DNA of 64,000 nucleotides, from positions 99,256,368 to 99,320,367 of the forward strand of contig NC_058337.1 in the NCBI RefSeq assembly GCF_905475395.1, read 5' to 3'. This stretch comes from Chrysoperla carnea (lineage: Eukaryota > Arthropoda > Insecta > Neuroptera > Chrysopidae). The notes under the pieces were generated by a model. The model was not told where the DNA came from. It saw nothing but the letters and a program-made list of their open reading frames with translations, and did no database searches. The stretch's first letter is position 1. Each line of letters starts with the position of its first letter. Of this stretch, positions 24,640 through 40,000 are shown one piece after another. The translations under genes were made by a program, and so were the position numbers.

Positions 24640-27600
24640 TCACAAAACTGAAAATCCTCGTTTCTGACTATGTCTTTTTGCTAATGAAAGTATATTTAAA
24701 AAATAATTCCGCCATTGTGGATTCACGTAGAACATTAACGCTGGTGGTGATAAATCAACTTCCGGTGATGTTACCATTAACCCTTCGGCCGAACTAATTG
24801 ATGCTATATCAGATAAACCGGATACAGTACTTCGTACATAATCGACAACTCGAGCTCTGGCGGCTGGATCCATCTAAATTATCAAAAACAGAAACAAATT
24901 ATTATTACTCTAGAAAGTTTAACAGTTGAATGAGGGATTATTTTTTATTTAGAATTATGTAATATACACGATTTTGTTGACGAAATATAAAGTTATCATA
25001 CGTCTGCAAAGATATGGAGCAGAAAATAAATGAGTTCAACCACATAAGTCAGTCTATTAGTCTATGAACCAACGATTCCGAAAACAAAAAAATGAAACTA
25101 AATTCCAAGAATAGCAGCAAAATACCAAAAGGTAAACCTGGACTCAGTACCACACTAAAGGTTTTATTATACAACTCTGAATCTGAGCCCGTGCCTGAAA
25201 ATACTACCGAGTACCTGGGAAATCGGTTTAGGTACTTTAATGTTATATCAAATGTGGTCACAGAATTGCATAAAAAGGAACATAACACACACTTGGAACC
25301 GCAATAAATGTCAAATAAATGTATGTTTGATTAAGAGATTAAGCCATTCGAGTGGAAAAATGTCTTAATATTCGTCAGTTTTATACTGAGAGGTTACGAA
25401 TTCGGTAATCGTACTATCAAAAAATCAATGGCAGACCAATTGAACCTACAAGTTCAAAGTGCGCTTTCATTCACTCACATGGGCTAAAAAATAATCATCT
25501 TATTTTTGAATTTTTCTGAAGACAAAAGTTGCATTTCAACACAATTACGCTGGCATATTTTTTTTGTGCGGAAAATTGTATAAAGATATTGTGATAAAAG
25601 TCTTTCCCAAATCACGTTTTAGGATTAGCAGCAAATAGACCTAAAGACATAATGCTGATGGATTAAAATGTGTTTTACCTCTAAAATATTTTCATTTGGT
25701 AAATTTTCAATAAAATTAAAACTTAATAACGTTGGATCACTGGTATTCGTTAACGGTTCCAAATCTTTTAATAAAATAATTTGCTGCGTTGTATCTTCAT
25801 CAGTATTTACTAATATTAATTCATTGACTGTTAAAATTAATGCTACAGCATGATATTCTCCTTTTGTTCCAATCATTGTTGCTTCTGTGTCACATAAAAT
25901 AATTTTGTCGGAATCCAATAAATCCGGTAACAATTTCCAACAATATTTTACACTAGCATTATCGGTGTTAAAAATGTGATGAAAAACTGGTGTGCATCGT
26001 GGATTTGGAAGTGCTTTCCAACCAGTCTCTTGTAATATTGCATTACCAGTTACTGATACTAATTCAGCTGCACCTCCAATTGGTTTGGTTATGATTCCCA
26101 TTATACCTTTACCAAATCCAGCCACTAATGCTTTTGGAGATGCTCCTAACAAAATGTTTTTAAGTGGTTAATAGATAAAAATAGTAGTCAATAATTACAT
26201 CAAATAAAATCATACCTTCAGATACCATACTCTGAAGAGGCTGTTGTGCCAAACCTCCAACAGCACCTAGAATGCTTATGCCAAAATTGGTAAATCCATG
26301 AGCTATTTGTGAAACCATTCCTGAGGGACGCTGCCGTCTAGCTTCTTCAGCACGTTGTAAATGATCACCGTCTAATGACATTATATCCAAATTACGCGCT
26401 AAACTTCCCGCAAATTTGCTGACCGAATTTAACGTTCCTAAAAACAAACATAATATTAGCCGTAGATATTTCTAAAATTTATAAGCCCAATAACTGAGGA
26501 CAAATTAAACCGGATTGAAAATTTAATACGATTATTGAGCCGTTTTGCTATTGTATTGGTTTTGAAAGTATTGTTGGAAATGAATGAAACGAATTATAGT
26601 GAAACTAAAATAAAATTTTATAGAGAAAATAAACTATCTAAGCGAGAAACGTAGTAAAGGAGCATTTTGTAGAAATTTTCGATGTATGTTTTATATTTGG
26701 GGTCCCGTCCGCTAAAGGCCTTTGATGAAGAAAATAGTTAAGAAATGGCAATGACTGAGAAAAAAATACATTAACGAAAAATGGAAAATAGTAAAACAAG
26801 TTTAATACGGGTACAAAGTCTTTCCCAATGGTCAACATTATTACAATGAATGCATCGAAAATTTTTCTTTGGTTTTCGACCTGCGAAAATTATTGTTTGG
26901 GTGGATGTTCGAAGTCGCTTTTTTAAAAAACATAAACTATTCCTATGTATTTTGTCAAATATTAAATCCAGATACACAAACTATGATCAATTGCAAAGAT
27001 ACAAGTGAAATAAACAATTAACTCAGTTAACTGTTGAAATGCCCTGTATAGGCAGCGTTGAATATCAGTACTTGCATTAAGTTTTTAAATTAAAAAAATT
27101 TTAAAAACCAACTTTTTTTTGGTTTTTAACCCATTGTAAAAAAAAAAGTATTCTTACAATTTTTTCGCCTTGCGCTTAGTTTTCGAGATAAATGTCATGA
27201 ATGAGTCCAAACGCTATTCATATACTTATTCCCCAAATCTCGGATTTTTTTTTAACGTGGCAATTAATCATAGTTAATGTATCTTAACTTAAAAAATTCG
27301 TCAACAGTATTTAAATTTTTTCATATGCATCATGTTATAAAACCAAATATTTCATAAATAAAATATTAATTACCTGCGGTAATATTTCGAACAAGTGAAG
27401 CAGATCCTTGACTTACGCCAACGACTAATCCCCAAGGACCATTCATAATACCTTCATACGGTTTACTTATAAAATCTTTTAAACCGACACCCACACTTCT
27501 AGCTAATCCACCTGGATTACCAAGAATTTCCAATGCTCCAACCATCCAACCTAAATTTTAAAAAAGAAACATGAATTTTGAATGTGTTAGATAATCGTAA

Positions 27601-30600
27601 CTATTTTCTCTGAATTCTAAAACTCACCAGCTCCAACAATAGCTCCTGACAGAAAATGTACAGTCAAAGCATGACCCAATCTGTACGGTGTTGTAATAAT
27701 ATTTTTCCGTTGGAATATTTGAAATGATACAGGCGAATCATCCAAGGCAATATAAATTTTAATATGAGAACGTATTGAAAGCGTACCCATCACTGGTTCA
27801 ATTATTAATGAGTTTATTTTAATTGGTTTCGCTAGTATTTCAGATTCTAATAGTAAATTTTCATTAACAAGAATATAGTTGTTTTTTAATAATTTCCATT
27901 CCTCTTTAATTGTTTGAGGTAAAATTACAAGATTTACAGGCATCATAGATTTTATATATTCTGTTAATTCTGTGATGTATTCACCTTCAACAAATGCTTT
28001 GAATGGTTTTAATTTCAAATAAACTGTGTGGATACCTAAAGAAAATATTAATTATTAAAAACTTCAACTCTTTTTAGGTAGTATGGCATCAGTATCGAAG
28101 TCATCACACTCTATTCAAAACAGCAATAATTTTTTTTTCAATCTATTGTATAATTTTTATTTAATTAGTTCTCCTACACACAATATGAAAATCTTGTTTT
28201 TTTTTGTTGATGGATTTTTGTCCAGTATATTCATTTAGATATACCCTATGTAAAATAATATTACCTGAAAATTCTTCGTTAATTCGTAAATGATTGATTG
28301 CTGTCCATTTCTTAATAATCATATTAAATTCTACAAATTTTTTTGTAGTGATATTTGTTGATATTGATTCAAAAGCATGTTCATCTTTAATATCGTCTGA
28401 TGTTTCATCAAATCGAAAAACTACTGGAAAATCATAAGTTCCTTGGCTGTATAATTGATTGTCAAATTGTACGTCTGATATATTTAAAGAAACATTTTTT
28501 TCATCCTATTAAAATTATGGAAAATTAATTAGTGAATTGTGTCTCGAAAATGAAATTTTTAACCGATGTCTTTGTTGGGAACACAATGTAAAATGTTTTT
28601 TATTTTATTAAAAGTTTTAAGTAAAAAGTATCTACATATTTGGAACTGTGATAACGTCGGAAAAAAAATTGTAAAAGTAGTAGATATTATGAGAGTTTCC
28701 TCTTTAAACATGAGACAGAAATATTTTGTAAGAAAAACAACTGCATTTATAAATGGCAAAGTTTTCACAGTATTGTACTGTTTTCTCATGAAAAATCAAA
28801 TTCACCCGAAGAAACCGATTTGTAGATATCAAAAAGCATTGTAGCCTAAATAAAAATTACTTGAAACTAAAAAAAATTACCTCCGTATCCAGAATTCGAA
28901 GTACTAATTGATCCAAATAAAAAGCGGCAATATCAGCTGTTTTGTATGAATCACTTAACAAATCTTTTGTTAAAGTTAATACAATTCCTTGGATATTTAC
29001 ACTTGTATTCACTTTCATTTCAAAGATTGATCGAATTTTCGTTATGAGCGAATTATTATTTTCTTTTATGAGACTACTTTCACTCAATGTATTTAAATCT
29101 AAACAAAAATAAATTAAAGATAAAATACTGTTTGCAACATTAAAATGTTATAAATTCCAACATTCCGTGGTAGTTAATTAAATAGCATCTTTTAAGTGCT
29201 AAAAAGATCAAAGTAAATTTCTTAATAGATGTCAAGTTTAAGATGAATCTAACAGGAGGGATATTAATATTTATTTCTAAAAATCCCACATTTAGTCAAT
29301 TGTTGCTAGTTGCATTAAATTAAGTTAAAAAAACGGTTTTCGCTTGACGAAAAATAATTAGTCCTTGCTTTAAGGTTAAACGATGAAAAGAAATTTTAAA
29401 AATAATAGTCATTTTCTAACAGACTTGAATAAGGTCTGAAAATAATTGATTCACTGACTAATAACTTTAAAATATTCAACTATTAACTATTAAATATAAA
29501 AAAATTGTTTGTACAACCTTCACTATTTATTTCATCTTTATATTTTTTGGTTTCTTGAATACTAGATAAACGTTTTTTAATTGGATTATTTTTTGTTTCT
29601 TCAATTTGTAAATCTTCGCTATCGAATGTTGATGCGACTGTACTTTCCACTTCAATTAAATCTACATCACATACATGGCCCTAAAATAATATAATAAGTT
29701 TTAATAAACGAAAAATACATTACGATCACAGAATAAGTATTTTTGTAAATAAATTTTTAGAACTACACAAATTATGAGAATTTTGTTTGGTTCTACAAAA
29801 TATTTTGAAAGTCAGTTAAAATAAGTTAATTCAAGTATTTACCGCTTCTCCATATAAAAAGCATGTGGTATTGATAAAAAGAAAAGATATTAATATTTTA
29901 CTTACTGCTATACCGCGTATTTCTTTTACTACTGCTGGATCTAAATTCTCCTTCAACACCATTTGAAGTCGATTTCTAACATCACCAGCACTAAATTCCG
30001 CCTGTATAAAACATTGATTATTATAAAATAATTACTTTTGCTCATACAATTCAATGGTCAATAGACTGAATTATTACCTGACTGACTGAATCAATTGAAA
30101 CTTGTGTTGTATGACATTTTAACGAAACGGTAATTTTGATATCACCAATATTATGCGTTCGTATATAAGTTTCATTTGATGTTGTTAAATCGATTCCCTG
30201 ACACCATTCATACTTTTCTCCGTCTAAAAATTATTCATGAAAATAAATTCGAAAGATATTACAATACGATAATTAGATTATCTCTTATACATAATATGTT
30301 CAGATGGCGAAGGACTGTAATTACTATCCTTTTTATATTACAACAATCTGAAATTAATGGCTCAACAAAATGAGAAAACAGTATGTATTGGCTGGCATTA
30401 TCTATTTTTCTATCCTCGACCCCTCGAAAAAGCAAGGCAGTTAAATATTTCACTTTCTCCTTTTCTGTGAGGCGTCACTTTTTTACTCTATGAAATCAAT
30501 CCTAAAAATAGACTCAGTGTGCAAGAAATAGATTCATAGAGAACAAATATAATAAATTAAACGCACAGCTACGAGCAAGATAAACAGCGAAAATTTCTGT

Positions 30601-31044
30601 TTTTTTTTTAATTATTCACAGTGAAAATTTCTGATTTTTTTTTTAATGAACCAGAATTCTGGAATTCACTTGATTATGTTTCTTTTTTGAGATACATTCA
30701 TCGACTGTTTGTAAATTTTATTTGAATCATAAAAAAATTAATGAGATACCTTTAATATTCGCAGCAACTGTTAATTTGGGCATGATGAAACTTCGACTTA
30801 TATCTGGAAAGAATTTTGTAACACTTGGCATGGTATAATGTCGAATACTATCGGGTTTAACAGTACAAAGCCAATTAAATGAACCAATTTCGTTTTCTGC
30901 ACAATCCTCTTTCTCTCGTTTATGTTCGCCAACGACTATTTCACATTTTGTATTATTTTCAATCAATAATTGAGGGTATGTGTCACGATGAATTGTGACA
31001 TTCAAACATCCATGATTTTCATTTACAGTTACAACAAAAGCTAA
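24640..31044 (-). CDS. VPS13B: VPS13B exons 37-47: C-terminal domains
   Basis: Residues about 3074-3961. Exon 39 (AEFSAGDVRNRL, IRGIA), exon 44 (WMVGALEILGNPGGLARSVG, KPYEGIMNGPWG) and exon 45 (SLARNLDIMSLDGDHLQRAE, GISILGAVGGLAQQP) match the VPS13 C-terminal, ATG2-like amphipathic region that contacts membrane or lipid droplets. Exon 46 contains GFGKGIMGIITKPIGGAAEL, then a probable pleckstrin-homology-like part. Exon 47 ends SLAKRHSQKRGFSVL before the stop. Strong similarity at the very end shows the gene is not truncated. Confidence 0.92.
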
Positions 31045-34000
31045 CTGAAATAAAACAAATAAATGAGAAAAGACTTCATCATCTAAGCTCACCATTTAAA
31101 TGAAACTTCTATAGAAAAAGATAATAGTACAAAATCTAGGATAATGCAAAGGAGGTTTTTTCAAGTTTGTATTGTCTTGTTTAAAAATATTGAAGAGAAC
31201 ATTTTTTTTGGGCACCGAACATCACGCTCGGGATTACCAAAAGGAATACCCGTCTTTTAATCCAAAGTAACATTAGAGTAGTATACTCAACTAGTGAAGA
31301 TTGGAATCAAGATACACCCATTTTTCACTCTTTCCAGACGTATCTCTGTAGGGGATTATCGAAGTATTGTTGTTGTGTGTGAAGTTCTACTTTTATTCCT
31401 TCGGATTTTAAATTTCAACATTTTCATACCCAGTTCGCTCGCCTGGTAGACAAGCATAACACCTTCATAACTATAGAAGTTTCATTTAAAAACCATAAAT
31501 ACTATTTTGTAATACTAACACTGAGAAGTCCTGTAACAGTACTGAAAGTTTGTCTTGATAAACGATCAACTCGAATTGGTCTTGAAAATTCAACATTATC
31601 AATAGAAAAAAATAAATAAAATAAAATTTCATCGATTTGTAATCCTTCACAGCTACCATATTGAATCCACTGTGTAAGTGGAATTGCATTCATACTGAAA
31701 AATTTTGAAATAATAAAACTCATTTTTATATCTTACCGACTAACAATAATAACATTTTAAAACAGTTTTTTGGTGGCCTCCTCCTGAGACCGAAAATTTG
31801 ATGGAGTTAATGGAGTATCATTAATTCTAAGCCAGAAACGTTCCAGCACATAACCAACCGTGGTCAGTCCACTTAAAATTAGCCTGAATGCAAAATCTGA
31901 TACAATCAGGATGTTTTATCATGATTTCAAATTGAAATGCTATAAATATAAAAAACTAATTATAGTTTTACTCACTTTTTGGCAATTTTAGCAGGTACAC
32001 GAAAACTATGCATAGCTAAATTATTTGGAATATCTTTGCTATCACAAGATTTAGGAATTGCTACACAACTAACATATACATCAAAATCTGTTGTATTCGT
32101 TAGTATATGACTGGATCCAATTGTCATTATACGCATTTCGTTTCGTTCATAGCTTGTTATTAATAAGCGGCAAATCTGTAAATTAATTAATTTTTAAGTT
32201 ATTAACTAATGGTTTTATATGAATATGCACCTATAATTGAACCAATTTTTTGTAAACCACATATTCTAATGTGCGTACTGATTACATCACCGCTGAGACA
32301 TTGTTCATGTGATCTTTATGTCCTCGATAGCGAGACGTTCACTTTCACAGATCTCAGAAAATTTTTAATTACGTCCCCAAAGTGTGGTCTTGCATTCTAT
32401 GAGCTAAATTTTTCTTCAACGTAGTGTTTTGGGAAAAATCTGAATATATAAAACAAAGGCGGATTAGTTACACCATTTATAACTCAATGACGGCTACATC
32501 GATTTAAATGATCTATGATTTGTTGGATTCGTATCCGCCACAAATAGTTTCATAAAAATAGTTTGTATGAAAATCCTTCATTTTTGAATCCACTATTTAA
32601 CCGATTTTAAAAATTCTTTCGCCTATAGAATGCTACATTGTCAACAAATAACATGGGCTATATTTTATTTTCTAAAAAATAAGAATCCATAAAATTGTGA
32701 GCAAAACGGGAGACAAGCGAGAGCAGGGGAAGTGAAGCGAAGTTGAAATTGCCCAGCGAAGCGGGTGAATAATTGCTAATACCAGTATAAAAGTAGTTCA
32801 AAACAGTAAGAGCTATCACATTTAAGCCTATTATTTAGCTTTTACGTCAATAGAGAATGCATTTATGGTTTAAATTCATAGATTTTATATTGATCTTGTT
32901 GTGTACAAAAGAACTTGACTTTTTATTGCACACATTTTGACCGTTTGCGTCCCGCGACTAACTTTTTTTTGACAAACAGTCTTTATCAACTTAGTCAATT
33001 TTTTTTAGGAAGTCAACTTTACATATTCTGAGTCGAGATAACTTTTCTCAAAGCACGAAGAATTTTTTTCCTTTTAGTTTGCAGTTTGAAGGATAAAACT
33101 AGTTCTTAAGTTAAATAATGTCATTTAAATGTTAATGTGGTTGAAAGTGTAGAAAGAGCGACATATGTGTTTAGTAGTTGTGGTGGTTAAATTTCCTATT
33201 TCTACCAGATAAAGTATCAAAATGAAATTCCGTATTCAGGTTAAAATAAGGATCTTATATTAAATTTTCAAAATTACCATTAAATCACAATACATTATTG
33301 TTGAGTGGTTTCCTGATATTGGTACTGCAGATAATTCAATAGGATGTGAAATATACCATGTGCCATGAATTCCAAACCCAAAACAAAAAGTATCCTAAAA
33401 TAATAAACGAATCAATTACAATTTATTATTTTAAACGTTAAAATAATACGTTTGGCACCTACTTGAAATTTAGGAGGTGTTGCAATTCCATAATGTCCAA
33501 TTCGACATATTTCTTGAGCATTAACTATAAGTGCTATTGTATTTCCTGTAATATTTATCATTAAACACCAGGGTAACAATTCTATAAGTAATGAACTTGA
33601 ATACGGGCATATTTTATCATATCGAACCTAAAAACGGCAATAAAACTCAAATTAAAATTTAAGTAAATTAAATAAATCTATCAAACACATATCAATTTTT
33701 TGAAAATATTAATTGTTGAATTGAAAAATTAAAGTCTTCATGGACTGAAATTAGTCTAAGGTTGATATACTCGATAAATAAAGTCAAAGATATTTAATAA
33801 CAACTTCAGATATGTTAAATAAAACTTTTAATTTGCCCCAATACCTACACCAATTTAAAAAAAAAAAAAAATCACGTATTTCGATTATAATTTAGCCATA
33901 ATCATTTTGAGTTCTACTTTCGAAATATCTCGGTGTGAAAGCTCAAAACTTGACCAAAATATCTGTTACACCAGTAAAAAATAAAAAAATCCTGGCAAAA

Positions 34001-37000
34001 AATATATCTGTCAGGATAAAACCTGGCACGCCTAGCCCATATTGTACCTATCGTTAAATAATATTGATTCATATTCGAAATTTCGACACCAGTGTAAGTG
34101 CAGTTTTGCTATCACGGGCTCCAGGGCTAATACTGATGATGAATTGAAATTTTATATGAAATTAGTCTATTTGGGGAATTTTATCAAGTGCGATTTAGGT
34201 CAGATTTCGGATGCAACAGAACTGAAGGTACTTGGATGCAAGTACGGTGGTTCAGAAACTCCAATAGGTTGTTCATAGTAAAAAAAAAGAGACTCGAAAA
34301 AATAAAAAAGGTGAAAATTTTACTTCAAACCTCCGTGAAGTTTACATAAAATGTTTTCTTTTTTTTAATTTATATTGTGTGTTAATTTTTTTATGTAGTC
34401 TACTTGTTTCATTAATTTGTACTTAAAAACAATTTAACATACTTGAACATGTGTTAGAGGTTGATCATCTGTATCCCAATCTGAATACCACGATTCTTCA
34501 CAAAATGGCCAATTCGTTACTTCATAACTTTGTATTTCGGTTAAAATTTCATCAATATCAATTTTTTCAGGTTTTTTAAAAAATTCCTTTTGATTAACCA
34601 AACTATAATTTAATGGTACATAAGGATTTGAAGGTGGACTAGATCTGAAAAATTTTTAATGATTTGATATATTGCAATTTTTTTATTAAATTTTTAAAAA
34701 CAACGTGAAAGTTCACACATTAGCGTAATAATAATATTAATTTGATATTTCATTAGTTTTCCTTACGGGCATGTAAATCTTGATATAACTGCAAGTGTCT
34801 TATTTAACTTGACATATGCGTGAAACTCGAAAAATAAGTTTAATCGAAAAAAATGCTAATTTCAAAGGTACACACCTTATACGGATATCGAATTCAATCT
34901 AAGTTTTCCGGTTCAATTAAAACCTCTCTCTAATTCATAATTCATTCTCACTAGTTCACGTTAGGTGAACATTTTAAATTAGAAAGATGTTCTTTATAAA
35001 AAGACTTTTTTCCTTGAAACATTTTTTTGTAAACCGAACCGTTTAGTTTACTAAGTAAATGATAGCAATTCCCTGTAAGACCCTATAAGAAACTACATAT
35101 CAAAGCTTTTTGTGCGTGTGACCATAAACGTGACTAAAAACCCATGTTAGCTTACTCTAATTTGAATGTTAATTGATGTGAATGATCAGTAGTTCCAGGA
35201 CAATATAATTGTTGTAGTTTTCCTCGACCGGCAATTGTTGTCTCTAATGCAACTTGGAGGGTTGGTGTTTCAATATTCACTTTAGCATCCACAGGTAAAT
35301 TCGATCGAATCATAAATAGAGGCCAAAAGACAGCTAAGAATCTTTTGTGTTCATTAAAGTGTTGTACAATTATTTGACACCATACACTCAAAAAATGCCC
35401 ACGTTCATGTAAGGGTACTGAAAATAAAGTCATTTATTACTACATTGTTTTTAACCTTTTCACAGATAGATTCAATAGTAGTATGATACATGTCAATACA
35501 AAAAAAAATAAATTCATAAAATAATAGGTAGAGTAACTCAAAATTATCCGTCTAGATTCTTTAAATAAATTTGAGTTTTATTCTGATGTCTCTAAAGCGG
35601 TGCCTTCTAAAACTAGAGTCGTATGTCATCTTGTCGGCTGCCGAATACCAGACACAAGTGCAATATTTCGCATGCATCCGACACCATTCAACCGACAAGA
35701 CGACTTAATTGTACGATTTGAATCGTAGAATAGGCTTAAAAGGTCTTTAAAGTAGCCTACCACGAAAAGGACGTCTAAATGTTTGTTGAAAATGAGCTGA
35801 TTTTAAGATACGCGATTTAAAATTTGAAAAATTTGTTTAATGTTTTTCTCGATTATTTAGAGTTTTTCAGGAGGAATAGTAAATAGTAAATATTTAGAGT
35901 ACATATTAACTCGTAATATAATTTTTCTGTAGTAAGAAAAAAGTGTTCTGTAGATAACGTATGGAGGTGCTTAAAAAAAGTTATCGCATTTTTAGTTACC
36001 GCACGTTTTTTTAAGGGAAAAAATCCATTTCCTTTTTGTGGATCTCTATGTTTATGTATGATGATATAACAATAATCTTTGTAATAAAAAAAAACTGTTT
36101 AAAATACTTATTCCAAAACGAAAACTTGCCACCTTTTACTAGCCATGGTTGATCACAACTTGTATTTTCCATAACCGGAATATCACCTGACCATGCTGAC
36201 TCTAATCCATAATATCTCACACGTAACTTAACACTTTTATCTGCTCCTAATCGTAATGAAGGGTACCTAGATTTACCCACTAATAAATGTGTTTCAGCCA
36301 TTTTAAATGCGACATCTTTATTTTCACCACGTGGTAACACTTTTAATTCTAATTGTTCACACAAATTATTCACAACAATTAAATCACTTGAAAAAATAAT
36401 TTGTTTCTGGGTTGTTGATAACGATTTAACAGTCAAAAACAGCACAACATTTGTTTTTCCTTCAACAATACATACACGAGTTCCATCTGTACCAATTTCA
36501 AATGGAACTGACCATATCCATCCATTGTCATCGATTGCAACACGTAACAATTGTTTACATTTTTGTGATCGCCAACAATACAAATGACAATGTCGACTAG
36601 CTAAGTAAATATCTTCATCCGTAGCAGCTTGACCAAATTTAATATTCATCACGGTATCATTACAAATGACGTATCTAGATGAATCAAAATATGATTTTTA
36701 GTTGGAATATTCGTACAAGTCTGACAGTAGTATGCATTTTGGTATTAAAACATGAAAATCGATTGGATAATATCTTAGATTTGTTCCACATTCTGGTGGG
36801 AGTTAAAAGGTGGCTCTTTTGATGTTTTAAAACCTTTCTAAAAATGCTTTTTTTTAGAAAGATGAGGCTTTGCTTTTCACTTTCTGGAGTGAAAAATGTA
36901 TTTTTGACCTATAAACTAGACCCAATAACGTGGCGTTAAAATATGTCAATGAAAGTGAATGAAAGTGAACATTTCTTGATATCCAAAATACACTACTTTC

Positions 37001-40000
37001 GCCTATAATCAGACTTGTATTTTTACTACACTTACCGTGTCAATACCACCATTTCTATATTCTTACAATCCAATTGATTACGATTCGTCCAAGTTTGACC
37101 CCATAATTCCATTGATATTGCCAAAGTATGTCCAATTGATGGACCAAAATTAATTTTTATTGGTTTTGTATTTATACACAAATCTGCATTATCCGATAAG
37201 CCTAAACTAAATTGTATCGATGATTGTTCAATAAAATGCTGTCGACTCAAAAATGCATAATCTAATACAAAACATTGTAAAATTCCATCAATTCCTAAAT
37301 ATATATCATTTGATGCCCATAATGCAGTGTACGCATGTGCTTTTTCAAAATTGAAAACTAAAAAACATTGGTTTTCGGGTATCACTTGATCGGGTGTGTA
37401 TTCACTCATACATGGTGGCATTTTAAACGTTATTTTCTTATTTAAATAATTATAAAGATGTAATTGTAATGTTGACATGTTTACTGATACTTGAACGGTA
37501 GGTATTAAAACAGGATTGAAATATGAATCGATTCGGATACATGCGGCTAGAGCACGTGGTGATAATAAATTCTGTTTATCGTTGTATGTATCATTTCCAT
37601 TAGCTGTTAAAAGAACAACACGCCAAATACAACTAACTGCTGGCTGTGGTATTTTTCGAGGTACTTCCAGTTGATATAATTCTGATTCGGATAGTTGAAA
37701 TTGAGCAAATGGTTTATATGCATTTTGAGCTTCTGACCAATATTCTATGCAGCATAAAACCTGCTGATTATTTTGGTTGTAACTGCTCTTTGTTTCCTGA
37801 AATATTTCAAAATACACATGTAATGTAAAAAAAATTTGCACATAATGATAATTAAAACAAGTGAAAACAAACAACTGACTGAGTGAATTGTTGAAGTGTA
37901 CTGTACTGTATAGAAAGTGTTGAATGTTACTGTTTGCATTATTTGTACGCGGACATAATCCAGTAATTGAAAGTTTTTTTTATGTGCATATTGTCATTGT
38001 GTGCAAGAATAGAGGAGGTATCCATAAAACGCTATTCAAGTCTAAAGTTAATTACAAACCTTAAATGGAACAGGAAATACACGAACTTTAGTTAAAGATC
38101 GTGGCTGTGGATAGCGCCATGACATTGCTGTTTGTGGATGTTTTGAAAATAATACTTGGTATGGAAGTGGTAGCTCATCATATGCACCACCGACGGCATT
38201 AGCATCAACAAATTGAAAAGCTCCAGCGCGTAAATCATCTTTATAATGTTGATCTTTGCCAGTATTTGATGATAATGATTTTAAAGGAGGTGTTATAGAA
38301 CCATCTGTTGAAATTTTATCCATAGAATCATTAAATTGATTTAGAAATTCTTGACATTCAGTGGCTACAATTTCCAGGCAGTGTAAATTTTCTGAGCCAA
38401 TATCGAGTCGTAAACAATCGGTATCAACTGAAATTTGAGTAATAAATTCATTTAATTATTTGTTTACCATAAATTATTAAATTTTTTAACATGATATTCT
38501 TTGCGAATACAATATCAAATTAATTTCAAAAACTAATGATGTAGCTAGAGAGCTTCGGTTCTCCGTAGAAGCCAAGACCCCAAAAATTCAAACGATTCCG
38601 TCAAAACCTAATTTTCATAAAGTGTGTGTGGAGTCTTTTTGCAGCAACCTGAGAAAAATTGTTTGAACAGGCTTTTAACCCGATTACCCACTGGCCACTA
38701 TTTAAAATCGAAAACTAAATTTGAGAACATATATTAAGAAAATACAGTGTGAATTTTGGTAACAATATTTCCTATATTCGCAAAAAATTCATTGATCCAC
38801 TTATAATTTTTAAAAATTACCAGAAATAGCAATTTGTGGATCACTATCCAATTCTTGCCATGATTCCCAAAACAAATTTAATTCCAAATTAACACTCCAT
38901 GGATTTAACAATAACCGTGAACTTTCTGCCTGAATGACACTTAACGTTAGACATTCTAATAAAAATGTATTTGTAATACGTTCCGGACGATTTTTAATTG
39001 CTAAATGACTACTAATTTTTTCACAACCTAAAATTACTTCCATATTTGTTTTCGTTTGTAAACAAAATACAATTTGTGCAGATTGAAAATGGAACGCTGT
39101 CAAATATAGTAATTGTTTATGATATTGTTTATATTTCACAAACTCACTAATTCCACAATATGTCGTTGTATAATCAACTTTAGGAGTTCGTAATTCTGCA
39201 TCCATTTTAACTAATGAAATGTTTTCTTCATGTCGATCTCCATTAAAATGGGTTGTTCCTTCATTAAATGTTTTCAATAGAGTGTTACCTATTAAATTAT
39301 CAAAGATAATTTTAAAAAATTTTAGGTATTTCAAATAAAATTTCAAATTTGCTCCAATGCCTAAATCAATTTTTGTGTTATAAATACGTACAATGTTATC
39401 ATTATCAGTATGAATTAGGTAATCGTAATTATTCTCATGAGAATTTCTCATAGTATAGAAACTCTCATAGCTAATTCTTACTAAAATTGATCTAACCATT
39501 AGGGCAGATTTAAAATTTTGGTATAATACCTAACAATATTAAAAATTCCCATGTTTTTAATGAAAAATGTAATTTCGTTGGACGTGATATTTCTACAGTT
39601 GCATCTGTAATATTACCAGCACGCCGACTCCATTTTATGGTAATGAATGCTGGTAAAATACCAGTGGATGGATTTGGTTGGCCTGGTTTTGTTTCTAATA
39701 AATTTGTACCAAAGTGTTGTTTTGTTGGAATACCGTTCACGAAATTATTTTCATTTGTACTTATCATTGCTTTTATGTCGTATATTGAAAAATGTATTTT
39801 ACGTTCGAATATTAACCGTGAAAAATATATATTTGGTTGGCCTAATAAAAAATAAAATAATGGCTGTGTTCTTCTATCGCGTACTTGTAGCTCTTCTTGT
39901 GAACCTTCTTCGGATGCTTCATAGCCTAAATCATCTTGTCTGATCTTAAAAAAAAAAAAACTAAATCAATATTGATAAATAATTATTTTTTCTTTAATTA

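Noticed and set aside
26771..26977. Minus-strand frame containing a CCHC zinc-knuckle-like spacing (C-x2-C-x4-H-x4-C), as in retroelement Gag
   Set aside because: The usual glycine before the histidine is missing, no other Gag or polymerase sequence is nearby, and the frame lies in a VPS13B intron. Chance is more likely.
28566..28844. Plus-strand frame of 92 codons in VPS13B intron 41
   Set aside because: Exons 41 and 42 join in phase without it, the frame runs opposite to the gene and it shows no domain.
34042..34278. Plus-strand frame of 78 codons in a VPS13B intron
   Set aside because: No recognisable domain, no promoter or splice context, and opposite to the host gene. Probably a decayed insert in open frame by chance.
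39637..39943. Two overlapping plus-strand frames of 72 and 98 codons
   Set aside because: They lie directly antisense to VPS13B exon 25, whose coding strand is well supported, and are shadows of it.
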